From NCBI GenBank assembly GCA_017557525.1, contig JAFYYN010000095.1:1-48233 (forward strand): DNA of 48,233 bases. The letters run 5' to 3'. The translations under genes were made by a program, and so were the position numbers. Below the pieces are notes generated by a model, which saw only the letters and a program-made list of their open reading frames with translations, did no database searches and had not been told where the DNA came from. The first letter of the stretch is position 1. Each line of letters begins with the position of its first letter. Positions 25,912 through 34,407 of the stretch are shown piece by piece. The stretch is from Lachnospiraceae bacterium. Its GTDB lineage: Bacteria > Bacillota > Clostridia > Lachnospirales > Lachnospiraceae.

Positions 25912-26853
25912 ATGGTAATAAACGAATTCAGATATACTCATATTTCTAAGTCTGATGGACTGCCACTTTCAGTACTTAGGATTGAGCCCGATGGCAGCCG
26001 CAAGATTAAGGGTATTGTTCAGCTGGTTCATGGTATGTGTGAGCACAAAGAAAGATATGTGGATTTTATGAAAATGCTGGCTGAAAAGGGCTATATTTCA
26101 GTCATTCATGATAACAGAGGTCATGGAGAAAGTGTAAAGAGCAAGGATGATTATGGATATTTCTATGAGGGCGGATATAAAGCTTTGATTGAAGATATCC
26201 ATGAGATTACCCTTGAAACAAAAAAATACGCTGAAGATGAGTTAGGTATAGAGGGCATACCTTATATACTTATGGGGCACAGTATGGGTTCTATGGCTGT
26301 CAGATGCTACATAAAGAAATATGACGATGAAATTGACAGACTCGTTGTACTTGGATGCCCTTCCAATAAGCCTGAGATTAAATATGCTTTAAAGCTCATA
26401 CAGCTTATATGTCTCATAAAGGGCGATAAAAGCCATTCGAAATTTGTCGATAAGCTTGTCATGAACAATAATTATTCAAAAAAATTTGCGTCAGAGGGTT
26501 CTACAGCCTGGCTTTTCAGAAATCCGGAAGAAGAGAAGAAAATCATAAATGATCCGCTTTGCAGGATTAAATTTACATTAAGCGGATATGTTAATCTCTT
26601 AAAGCTTACTATCGAAACATATTCTGATGGTGGATATGCGATGAAAAATCCTGGACTTAAGATTAAGTTCTTTTCCGGCAGGGAAGACCCTTGTGCTATA
26701 TCTAAAAAAGCTTTTACCAATGCAATGAAGCTGTTGAAGAAACAGGGATACAAAAATGTCAGCGGTAAGATGTATAAGGGCATGAGGCATGAAATCTTAA
26801 GGGAACTGGATAATGACAGGGTTTATAGGGATATATTTGATTTCATAAAATAA
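25912..26853 (+). CDS. Alpha/beta hydrolase, monoacylglycerol-lipase-like
   Basis: The 313-residue protein belongs to the Hydrolase_4/serine aminopeptidase S33 group that includes monoacylglycerol lipases and lysophospholipases. The oxyanion motif LVHGMCEH is at about 38-45. The nucleophile is S124 in GHSMGS, and the likely acid and base are D259 (GREDP) and H293 (MRHE), giving a full triad. No signal peptide is present, so it acts in the cytosol. AAAGGAG lies 9 bases upstream of the ATG, and it starts 14 bases after glpK. Release of glycerol for GlpK is a natural reading of this pair, but the substrate is inferred. Confidence 0.9.
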   Translation: MVINEFRYTHISKSDGLPLSVLRIEPDGSRKIKGIVQLVHGMCEHKERYVDFMKMLAEKGYISVIHDNRGHGESVKSKDDYGYFYEGGYKALIEDIHEITLETKKYAEDELGIEGIPYILMGHSMGSMAVRCYIKKYDDEIDRLVVLGCPSNKPEIKYALKLIQLICLIKGDKSHSKFVDKLVMNNNYSKKFASEGSTAWLFRNPEEEKKIINDPLCRIKFTLSGYVNLLKLTIETYSDGGYAMKNPGLKIKFFSGREDPCAISKKAFTNAMKLLKKQGYKNVSGKMYKGMRHEILRELDNDRVYRDIFDFIK

Positions 26854-26875
26854 CAGAGAGTTAAGGAGGGGTGCT

Positions 26876-27307
26876 ATGGCTATAAAGTTCAAATATTGCA
26901 GGATACAGGGTAAGGAACTGGCTGCCAATACGATGAAGGGTAAGGGCATCTTTAGCATGCTCAACCAAATGGTGACTAATGGCGTGATGGACGAGGAAGA
27001 CGTTGGCCTTTTCAAGGAAATCGATGCCTGGTTTGCCGAGGAACTGCCATGGCCACCTCAATGCCAGCGCCAGGAGAAGGTTATATGCTACTTTAAAACC
27101 GAAAATTCTGAAATGATGATGAAAATGATCAATCCTCTGTTATGGTTACTGGAAAGATATAAGCATCCTTATAATGTGATCTACACCAATTTTCCCGGTG
27201 AAATAGTCTACGAGGATGATTATCAGGTAGTAGTAAAAGTGGATGAAAATGTGATCATAGAAGATATTCAAAAGCCCTGGGGACCGGGAACTGAAGATCA
27301 GGCTTAA
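26876..27307 (+). CDS. Conserved hypothetical cytosolic protein
   Basis: This 143-residue protein resembles a conserved but uncharacterised Firmicutes family, judging from recurring features I associate with it: MAIKFKYCR at the start, FKEIDAWFAEELPWPP, CYFKTEN and YNVIYTNFPGEIVYEDDYQVVVKV. There is no signal peptide, membrane segment or catalytic motif that I can name. GGAGGGG lies 6 bases upstream of the ATG, so it is well translated. It is 22 bases after the lipase-like gene and is probably the last gene of the glpK operon. I assign no function. Confidence 0.8.
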   Translation: MAIKFKYCRIQGKELAANTMKGKGIFSMLNQMVTNGVMDEEDVGLFKEIDAWFAEELPWPPQCQRQEKVICYFKTENSEMMMKMINPLLWLLERYKHPYNVIYTNFPGEIVYEDDYQVVVKVDENVIIEDIQKPWGPGTEDQA

Positions 27308-27377
27308 ATAAATATGTTGAAAACGGAATTATGATAACAAAGTCAAAAGCACAATTTAGATAATTGGGGTGAATCAC

Positions 27378-29720
27378 TTGAAAAATACTAGAAGAAATTT
27401 TGTATTATTCTTTATAATACTATTTTCTGTTTTATTAGTTTTACCCGGTAGTTTTGTTTCTGCCAAGTCCAAGAAAAATGCAGATAATTTAACTGCATAT
27501 ACAGATATTGCCATTCTTTCAACAACTGACATGCATGGAAAATGTTGGGAAACTAATTTGCTTTATGGATCTGCAGAACCCCACAATATGCTGCGTGTAT
27601 CTACGGCAGTAAACGAGATAAGAAGTGAGTATGGTAAAGAAAATGTAATACTGATAGATAACGGTGATATTTTCCAGGGAACGCATATATCGCAAACTCA
27701 GCTCTTTCAAGCCGTTAAAGGTGAATCAAATGAACCTTTAGCCATGGCTGTGGCTTTGAAAGAAATAGGTTATGATGCCTTTGTTCTCGGAAACCATGAG
27801 TTTAATTACAACTGGGACACCATGAAGGCTTGTTATGACTGGTTAGTTGATAATGGTGTCAGTGTACTTGCTGCAAATGTCAACTATGATGGAACTGACG
27901 GTAATCATAAAGCAGGAAAGGGTGTCGTTGACCCATATATCGTAAAAACTATTACCGTAAATGGTAATGAGCACAAAATCGGTATTATTGGACTCGAAAA
28001 TTGTGATGTTCCTCGTTGGGATTTACCGATGAATTATCCAGGGATCCGATTTTTGCACAGTAAAAACAAAAAGTATTCAATGGCTTATGAAGCAAAGAAG
28101 TATATTAATAAGCTTAAGAAAAAGGGCTGCGAATTTATAATTGTCTCTTATCACGGAGGAATCGGTGATACCAGTTCGAAGCTTAAATATAGTGTTAATA
28201 CTCAAAATCAGGGAAGCAGGATTATAAAAGGGAATACTGATATAGGACTGCTTATTACCGGACATGACCATGTTTCATCATATTCCAACTCATACTATAA
28301 GGATAAAAATGGAAATGATGTACTGGTTGTAAATGGCGGTGGTCAGGAACTTACCAAGAGTGTTTTCAGGTTTTCAGAAGATCCTGAAGGAAAACTTGTA
28401 TGGAGCATTTTGTCAAGTGAAAATCTTTCCTTAGACGGATTTGCTAAAGATGAGGTCTTGGAAGAAAAAATCAGGCCTTATGCGGAGCTTGCATCCGAAG
28501 ATGTGGAAAAACCTGTAGGCACCCTACTGGGCGAGTGGATTAAACCCATAGATTATTATTTCTATCAGACTAATTCCCTAGATCTGGTAAATGCTTCTAT
28601 AATAGATATCTGTACTGAAAAGATTGCTGAAAAATATGATAAAACATCAGCTAAGGCACTAAAGAAAGCTACCGGTCTTAACCATATAGATGTTGATATG
28701 GCTATAAACTCGCCAAGCACATCTACTTATACGATTAAATCCGGAGATATAAGTGTAAAAGATATTTATAAGCTATATAAATTTGCAAACAATATCTTGG
28801 TAATTCCTATGTATGGCAGGGATATCAGAAACATAATAGAAGAAAATGCTTCTGAAAGGTTAATGGTAAGAGTATTTGGAGGCGAACCACATTATTACAC
28901 AATTAATGACAACTACACCCATCTGGCATTCGGTGGACTCAATTTTGAGTATGATATGTCAAAGCCTGAAGGAGAACGTGTAATTATTCATGGTTTTTCA
29001 AACGGGCGAAAGTTTAAGGACAATAAGGTTTACCTTGTAGCTGTTAATAACTATCTGCTCGGAAATGAAGGGTGCGGATTAAGAAAGTTTTCTTCAAAAG
29101 ATGCCATCTGGTCACAAACTGAAGATGACAACGGAAGTACCGTCCAGGATATAATAGAAAATTATATTAGAAAATGTACATCAAAATACGGTGGTGTTTC
29201 TACTGATCTTTTTAAATGGAAATGGGAGATAATCTACTCTGCAGACCCAAGCGAGAAAGTTAAATATGACGGAGAGGTCTTTGCAGAATACTGTGAAAAA
29301 CTACAGGATGGACACAAATACATCATATATCATGATGCAACAGGTCTAACCCTGACTAACGAAAGTATAAATAGCAGTCTTGGCTCTGTTAGTGTTAATG
29401 CTAATGGTGAGTATCTGGTGGATAAAAAGCCTGATGAAGCCATTGTACTTACTGCAATATACAATAAAGACGGCTATGTTTCTTTTAAAGACGAAAAGGA
29501 AAACTATCTGGCTTGTGCGCAGAATGGCAGTCTTTCGTTTGTTTCTGATGCTAACAAGGATTCCATCTGGTGGAAAATCGATAAGACTACAGATGGTAAC
29601 TATATTATAAGCGCCGGAAATGATAATAACCTGGCTCTTCAGGTTTATTTAGGTAAATTTATGACTTACCAGTTATATAACTCCGGATATTTTGTTTTTA
29701 ACTTCTATGAAGTTAAATGA
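27378..29720 (+). CDS. Secreted 2',3'-cyclic-nucleotide phosphodiesterase / 5'-nucleotidase family protein
   Basis: CpdB/UshA-family enzymes release phosphate and nucleosides from extracellular nucleotides. The N-terminus is a signal peptide (NFVLFFIILFSVLLVLPGSF...SAKS). The metallophosphatase domain carries STTDMHG, DNGDIFQGT, GNHEF, SYHGG and GHDH, covering the two-metal site. The 5_nucleotid_C domain follows, with SGDISVKDIYKLYKFANN. The last roughly 150 residues form an extra beta-rich module (HKYIIYHDATGLTL) seen in related Lachnospiraceae proteins. No cell-wall anchor is visible. GGGGTG at 27366-27371 fits a TTG start at 27378; a GTG at 27369 would overlap that site. Confidence 0.92.
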   Translation: MKNTRRNFVLFFIILFSVLLVLPGSFVSAKSKKNADNLTAYTDIAILSTTDMHGKCWETNLLYGSAEPHNMLRVSTAVNEIRSEYGKENVILIDNGDIFQGTHISQTQLFQAVKGESNEPLAMAVALKEIGYDAFVLGNHEFNYNWDTMKACYDWLVDNGVSVLAANVNYDGTDGNHKAGKGVVDPYIVKTITVNGNEHKIGIIGLENCDVPRWDLPMNYPGIRFLHSKNKKYSMAYEAKKYINKLKKKGCEFIIVSYHGGIGDTSSKLKYSVNTQNQGSRIIKGNTDIGLLITGHDHVSSYSNSYYKDKNGNDVLVVNGGGQELTKSVFRFSEDPEGKLVWSILSSENLSLDGFAKDEVLEEKIRPYAELASEDVEKPVGTLLGEWIKPIDYYFYQTNSLDLVNASIIDICTEKIAEKYDKTSAKALKKATGLNHIDVDMAINSPSTSTYTIKSGDISVKDIYKLYKFANNILVIPMYGRDIRNIIEENASERLMVRVFGGEPHYYTINDNYTHLAFGGLNFEYDMSKPEGERVIIHGFSNGRKFKDNKVYLVAVNNYLLGNEGCGLRKFSSKDAIWSQTEDDNGSTVQDIIENYIRKCTSKYGGVSTDLFKWKWEIIYSADPSEKVKYDGEVFAEYCEKLQDGHKYIIYHDATGLTLTNESINSSLGSVSVNANGEYLVDKKPDEAIVLTAIYNKDGYVSFKDEKENYLACAQNGSLSFVSDANKDSIWWKIDKTTDGNYIISAGNDNNLALQVYLGKFMTYQLYNSGYFVFNFYEVK

Positions 29721-29752
29721 TATAAGATAAAAGTACCTAAAGGAGAACAAAC

Positions 29753-31129
29753 TTGAAAAACTATTTATGTTGTGCACTTATATTTGGAATTATCATAGCA
29801 ACTACTGGATGTAGTTCGAAAAATATAGATGAAACTGTATCGCCTACCTCTGTGATTACTTCAATTTCTGAAGTATCAGTAAGTCCTGAGGTTTCAACTA
29901 CTCCTGAACCTACAGCAACACCAGAGGCAACTCCAACACCGGAGCCTACAGCTACACCTGAACCTACACCGACTATGTCTCCTGCAGACTTATATCAGGA
30001 GGCAATAGAAAAATCTCTGCTTGAGACCGGAAACAACTACAGATTAAAACGTGTACTTGAAAAGGCAAGAGCCGGTGAGGATATATATGTCTGTGCTCTT
30101 GGAGGGTCTGTTACCGAAGGAGCACTGGCTAAGACTAATGATTATGGGTATGCATATCTTTTTGCAGATGAATTTAAAACTACATATTGTCCGGGAGATG
30201 GGTCTAATTTTCATTTTGTAAATGCAGGCCTTTCCGGAACGCCATCATGTCTTGGTATAATGAGATATCAAAAAGATGTCGTTGATCTCTTAGGAGCTAA
30301 CCCTGACATACTTATCATTGAATTTGCTATCAATGATTATAACGAACCAACCAAAGGAAAAGCATACGAAAGCCTTATAAGAAAAGCTCTTGAAGCTAAT
30401 GAGGACTGTGCCGTCATCCTGCTATACTCTATAGCCAAAAGTGGCTGGAATATGCAGGACAACTATATCAGGTTAGGAAAGCATTATAGTGTTCAGCAGG
30501 TCAGCATCAAAAATGCATTGTATAAGACAAGTAAAATGATGAGAGTATCAGAAGGCTTATATTTTGCTGATGATTATCATCCGACTACATATGGTCATAA
30601 GCTGATGAAAGACTGTATGATAAATCTCATTAAGGTTGTCGACGAAGAGGAAACCGAACCTCAGATTAAAGTTCCTGAAAAGGATTACTCAGGTTCAGAT
30701 TTTAAGGACTTAATGATGGTAGACAGTAATACTAAAAATGATGATAATCTTACAATTGAGACCGGAAGCTTTTCTGACCGTGATACAGCTGTTGTAAACA
30801 TGTACTTTACGAAGACTGCATCTTTCCCTGATAACTTCTACCATAAAGCCGGAAGTGATAATAAGCCTTTTAAGATGACAGTTAACTGCAAAAACATTTT
30901 GATCAATTATAAAACATCTAACAGTGCCGATTTTGGCATAGCAGAGTTTTACCTTGATGGAGAGCTTATAACAACAGCTGACGGACATTCAAGTGGAGGA
31001 TGGAACAACTGCAATGTTATCATGATCCTTAAACAGGACGAAGCAGCTGAACATATACTTGAGGTCAAGATGGCTGAGGGTAGTGAAAATAAAGCGTTTA
31101 CCATATTGTCTATAGGTTATACGGAGTAG
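29753..31129 (+). CDS. SGNH/GDSL hydrolase lipoprotein, TTG start
   Basis: A surface lipoprotein esterase. The lipobox TTGC puts the lipidated cysteine at residue 20. A Pro/Thr/Glu-rich spacer (about 45-80, TPEPTATPEATPTPEP) lifts the enzyme from the membrane. The SGNH domain (about 85-300) has the nucleophile S119 in GGSVTEG, a glycine block GLSGTPS, the Asn block FAINDYNEP and the catalytic DxxH in DDYHPTTYGH. A beta-rich C-terminal module (about 330-458) could be a carbohydrate-binding or jelly-roll domain. Relatives deacetylate polysaccharides, but the substrate here is unknown. There is no ATG; GGAGAAC lies 8 bases before the TTG at 29753. Confidence 0.9.
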   Translation: MKNYLCCALIFGIIIATTGCSSKNIDETVSPTSVITSISEVSVSPEVSTTPEPTATPEATPTPEPTATPEPTPTMSPADLYQEAIEKSLLETGNNYRLKRVLEKARAGEDIYVCALGGSVTEGALAKTNDYGYAYLFADEFKTTYCPGDGSNFHFVNAGLSGTPSCLGIMRYQKDVVDLLGANPDILIIEFAINDYNEPTKGKAYESLIRKALEANEDCAVILLYSIAKSGWNMQDNYIRLGKHYSVQQVSIKNALYKTSKMMRVSEGLYFADDYHPTTYGHKLMKDCMINLIKVVDEEETEPQIKVPEKDYSGSDFKDLMMVDSNTKNDDNLTIETGSFSDRDTAVVNMYFTKTASFPDNFYHKAGSDNKPFKMTVNCKNILINYKTSNSADFGIAEFYLDGELITTADGHSSGGWNNCNVIMILKQDEAAEHILEVKMAEGSENKAFTILSIGYTE

Positions 31130-31165
31130 TTTTACATTAAAATTTTTTAGGAGGATATACAAATT

Positions 31166-31600
31166 ATGCAGTTCACAACATTACAAAAAGACATGATGCA
31201 GGCAATGAAGGATCACGATAAGGTAAAAAAGGATGCCTTATCGGCACTTGTTTCTGCTACTAAGAAACTCGCTATTGATGCTGGGTGTAGGGAGGATATA
31301 CCTGATACTATGACAGATCAGGCTATACTTAAGGAGATCAAGACTATGAAGGAACAGATTGATACCTGTCCTGACTCACGTATGGAGCTTAAGGAAGAGT
31401 ATAAGGCTAGACTTGCAGTATTTGAAGAGTATGCACCTAAGATGCTTTCTGCAGAAGAAGTTGAGAAGATTATTAGAGAAAAGTTTGCCGATGTAATTGC
31501 TTCGGGCAATAAGGGTATGGTAATGAAGGCAGTTATGGCTGAACTAAAAGGTAAGGCTGATGGTAAAGTTATCAATGAAGTAGTTGGAAAAATTCTATAA
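31166..31600 (+). CDS. yqeY: GatB/YqeY domain protein
   Basis: The 144-residue protein is a full-length YqeY family member (about 148 residues is usual). The family shares a helical domain with the tail of the GatB subunit of Glu-tRNA(Gln) amidotransferase and is proposed to bind tRNA, but its role is not proven. Recognisable stretches are MKDHDKVKKDALSAL, the EEYAPKMLSAEEVEKII region and GMVMKAVMAELKGKADGKVI. It should be cytosolic, unlike the secreted proteins on either side. GGAGG lies 12 bases before the ATG. Confidence 0.93.
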   Translation: MQFTTLQKDMMQAMKDHDKVKKDALSALVSATKKLAIDAGCREDIPDTMTDQAILKEIKTMKEQIDTCPDSRMELKEEYKARLAVFEEYAPKMLSAEEVEKIIREKFADVIASGNKGMVMKAVMAELKGKADGKVINEVVGKIL

Positions 31601-31683
31601 TCATCATTTAGATATATGGAGTAAATGCTATGGGAAAGATCATAGATAATGATCAATAATATGGGTTTGAGGCTAATCATCAT

Positions 31684-34047
31684 ATGTTAAAAAGACTTTT
31701 AGTTTTATTGTTAACAATAGTTATAACTGTGTCTCTGTTCTTAACCGGATGCAGTAAGGATTCAGGATCAAATACAGATGCAGATAACGATACAGCAGCA
31801 ACACCTTCTGCAGAAACAAGCGACATTGTACTGCCAGAAACAACTGATGCACCCGCATCAACTCCCATAACAAGTATCGAATTTGTTAAGCAGAACTACG
31901 AAACATATGGTCGTGACGATGTATATCGCATGACCTTTAGTTGTTTTACAGATAACTACAATATTATGGCATCGAGGTTTGCAGGAGACTATGCACTGTT
32001 TTGGATAACACGTATCGGAGATAATTTTACTGATAAAACTTCATCAAACGAATATCTGATACTGACTAAACCGGCTGTAAGTACAGAGCAATATATGATA
32101 CCCGCAACTTTATATTATGGTTTAATAACAGTACTTGAGGATGGTACTGTCATCACCTCAGACTGGGATACTTCCGAAATATGTGTATATGACGATAAAT
32201 TGACTTTAGTAAAGTCTTTTAAGCCCGGAAACGGCGGCTCTTATAAGAATATCGGATTTACCAAGGATGGTCTGATCTGGTCTGTGGATGAAGGTAAGTA
32301 CAATATAATTGCTACGGATAAAACTGGTGACATTATATATGAATATCAGTATGATCCATCCGTCCGTGTTGTAATGTATGTAAATGAAACAGCCGGTACA
32401 TACTGTTTTGAGACAGCTTCTAACGATGAAAACTATATACATGGCTTTATGTTCATCGATTCATCAAATGGTGAAATAACGTATTCTTTAGTTTCCGATC
32501 CTGAACTTGGAGATGATCTTGCAATGGAGGATCTGCTTGTTGAAGGATATGGTGTTATTGAATCAGATTATACCTGGTTCATACACAAACCCGGAAACGT
32601 TCGTGAAATGGTTGTTTTCCCGAAAAGTGCGATAAAAGAAGAATTTAGCTTTATACAGGGTAACAGATTTTGTGCTCAATCAGGCATTTTAAATGAAGAT
32701 TATAGCCTTTCGCAAAGTTTCAGGATTTATGATTTAGAAAATAATACTGTTTCAGATCCTATAAGTAACACTGAATTCGCAGAGAATAGCTATCTATATG
32801 CAAATGGTATTATAAACGATTCCATTGTTGTTCTTTCTGCATCAGAAACAGCCGGAAACGCAATCCTTTTATGGCTTGTATCTGATAAGGGTTCTGAACT
32901 TAAGAATTTCTGTGATTTTTCAAAGCAGGACCCCAAAGAATATCTGTCTGATCAGTTAGAAAACCTTAAGCAAGATAAGGGCATTGTTATAACTCCCGAT
33001 AAGCTTGATGATGAAAATACCGACTGGTTTGGTAAGTTAGTACTTAATATTGATTTTATCAATACCTTTAAAATCGGACAGCTCTATGATCCTGACGTTT
33101 TAACGGCTAAATCAGGTGATTATATACATCCGGAAAACATGCGGAATAATGACGGTACCAAGCATACCTTTAATCCTCATGTATTTTCCTCTTATTATCT
33201 TGCGGAGCATGGTGAAAAGGCTATGCAGACGTTCTTTAACTATGTGGATGCCGTAAGAGCTGGCGAAGAATATTATGAATGCCTCGACAGGGATGCTGTC
33301 GGATGGGACAGCGGCAGATTTGCTACATATTTTTATCCTGTAATGAATCAGCTGTCAAACACCGAGTATCTTGGTAACGGCAGGGCTAAGATATATTACA
33401 GTATTCCGAAAGAAGAGGTTTTAGAGAAGATCAATGACTTCGAAAAAAGGATATGTGAAATCTTAGATAATGTTATTGAGGAAGATTATACAGACTTTGA
33501 AAAAACTCTTGCCCTCTATGAGTTTATGACAGAATATTGTACTTATGATTATGGTGCTTTAGAAAGTGATGATATCGAATTTTTATCACAAGAGTCAGGC
33601 TACAGAGTCCTTATGGAGAAGAAGGGTATATGCTGGGAAATATCCTGCTTATATAAATATCTGCTGCTTCAGTGCGGTATTGATGTTGAGGAAGCCGGAG
33701 CTGATCCGGTTGACCCGGAAGAAGATCCTCACGCCTGGAATTATATTGTCCTAGATGGACAGGCATATCTTGTTGATGCCACCTGGGGATTAACTGATAA
33801 AAGAAAGCCTGACCTTAAATATTTCCTGTTTACAGATGATGTAAGAGTCAAAAGAGATGGTTTTATATATGAGTCCTTTGACATAGCTGATTATCAAAAT
33901 ACCGGAATGCCCGAGGTGTATCCGTATAATGCTAATGATGATCGCTATAAAGATCTCTGGAATGGAACATATCTGGCATTTGATCAGGATGAAAAATGTA
34001 TTTTCTACCTTGACACAGAAAGTCAAATACACAGATTTGATTATTAA
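31684..34047 (+). CDS. Lipoprotein with C-terminal transglutaminase-like domain
   Basis: The 787-residue lipoprotein has a lipobox LTGC (Cys at residue 21) and a short Ser/Thr/Ala-rich linker. The first 450 residues look like a beta-propeller-type region (repeating strands such as FTKDGLIWSVDEGKYN), which is a tentative reading. The C-terminal transglutaminase-like domain has the catalytic triad C650 (KKGICWE), H683 (DPHAWN) and D698 (VDATWG). Such domains act as peptidases or crosslinkers on cell-surface proteins. TGAGG lies 11 bases before the ATG. An inverted repeat (GATCAT/ATGATC) upstream has no proven role. Confidence 0.88.
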   Translation: MLKRLLVLLLTIVITVSLFLTGCSKDSGSNTDADNDTAATPSAETSDIVLPETTDAPASTPITSIEFVKQNYETYGRDDVYRMTFSCFTDNYNIMASRFAGDYALFWITRIGDNFTDKTSSNEYLILTKPAVSTEQYMIPATLYYGLITVLEDGTVITSDWDTSEICVYDDKLTLVKSFKPGNGGSYKNIGFTKDGLIWSVDEGKYNIIATDKTGDIIYEYQYDPSVRVVMYVNETAGTYCFETASNDENYIHGFMFIDSSNGEITYSLVSDPELGDDLAMEDLLVEGYGVIESDYTWFIHKPGNVREMVVFPKSAIKEEFSFIQGNRFCAQSGILNEDYSLSQSFRIYDLENNTVSDPISNTEFAENSYLYANGIINDSIVVLSASETAGNAILLWLVSDKGSELKNFCDFSKQDPKEYLSDQLENLKQDKGIVITPDKLDDENTDWFGKLVLNIDFINTFKIGQLYDPDVLTAKSGDYIHPENMRNNDGTKHTFNPHVFSSYYLAEHGEKAMQTFFNYVDAVRAGEEYYECLDRDAVGWDSGRFATYFYPVMNQLSNTEYLGNGRAKIYYSIPKEEVLEKINDFEKRICEILDNVIEEDYTDFEKTLALYEFMTEYCTYDYGALESDDIEFLSQESGYRVLMEKKGICWEISCLYKYLLLQCGIDVEEAGADPVDPEEDPHAWNYIVLDGQAYLVDATWGLTDKRKPDLKYFLFTDDVRVKRDGFIYESFDIADYQNTGMPEVYPYNANDDRYKDLWNGTYLAFDQDEKCIFYLDTESQIHRFDY

Positions 34048-34174
34048 ACGTCATAGGCTAATGTCAGGGTATCGGACTATAGGTCTGTATCTTGACTTAA
34101 AAGCTAAAAGTGTCATGGGTGCAGCTGAAGCAGTGGCTGAAGAATACAACGCTAAATGTATCATCGACATATGA
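34048..34174 (+). pseudogene. Short orphan coding remnant
   Basis: Just after the transglutaminase gene a frame reads LYLDLKAKSVMGAAEAVAEEYNAKC and stops at TGA 34172-34174. It has protein-like composition (Ala/Glu helix, hydrophobic spacing) but no start codon with a ribosome site after the upstream stop. It looks like the 3' end of a lost gene; I do not recognise the family. A chance open frame cannot be ruled out. Confidence 0.35.
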
Positions 34175-34195
34175 AAAAAAAAGAAAGGACATTAT

Positions 34196-34375
34196 ATGAA
34201 AAGATTTTCTAAAACATTGGTTCTGTTAGTAGCTATTTCGTTAATTATTGGATCATTTGGAAGCATATGTGTACACGCTGACGAGTCAAAAACTTTATCT
34301 GCAAATGACAATTCGGCCATTAAATCGAAAAAGCCGAAGTTTTCTATCATTTGGGGAAAATGTGGTAATATATAA
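34196..34375 (+). CDS. Small secreted peptide precursor (59 residues)
   Basis: An AGAAAGGA site 6 bases upstream of ATG 34196 supports translation. The product has a basic start (MKRFSKT), a hydrophobic core (LVLLVAISLIIGSFGSI) and a signal-peptidase-like site ending VHA-DE. The mature part would be about 30 residues, basic toward the C-terminus, ending KFSIIWGKCGNI with one Trp and one further Cys. No modification enzyme, exporter or receptor gene is next to it. It could be a signalling peptide, a small antimicrobial, or the decayed 5' end of a longer secreted-protein gene. Below usual gene-length cutoffs, so it is easily missed. Confidence 0.6.
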   Translation: MKRFSKTLVLLVAISLIIGSFGSICVHADESKTLSANDNSAIKSKKPKFSIIWGKCGNI

Positions 34376-34407
34376 TTTTAGATATAAGATATAAGGAGCA
34401 TAAAGAT

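Noticed and set aside
31638-31654. Inverted repeat GATCAT-N5-ATGATC before the transglutaminase lipoprotein gene
   Set aside because: It has only a 6-bp AT-rich stem with no T run and no second copy seen, too weak to call as a terminator or operator.
33929-34174. Full 81-codon frame overlapping the end of the transglutaminase gene
   Set aside because: The first part is out of frame within a real gene. Only the part after 34047 is kept, as a low-confidence remnant.
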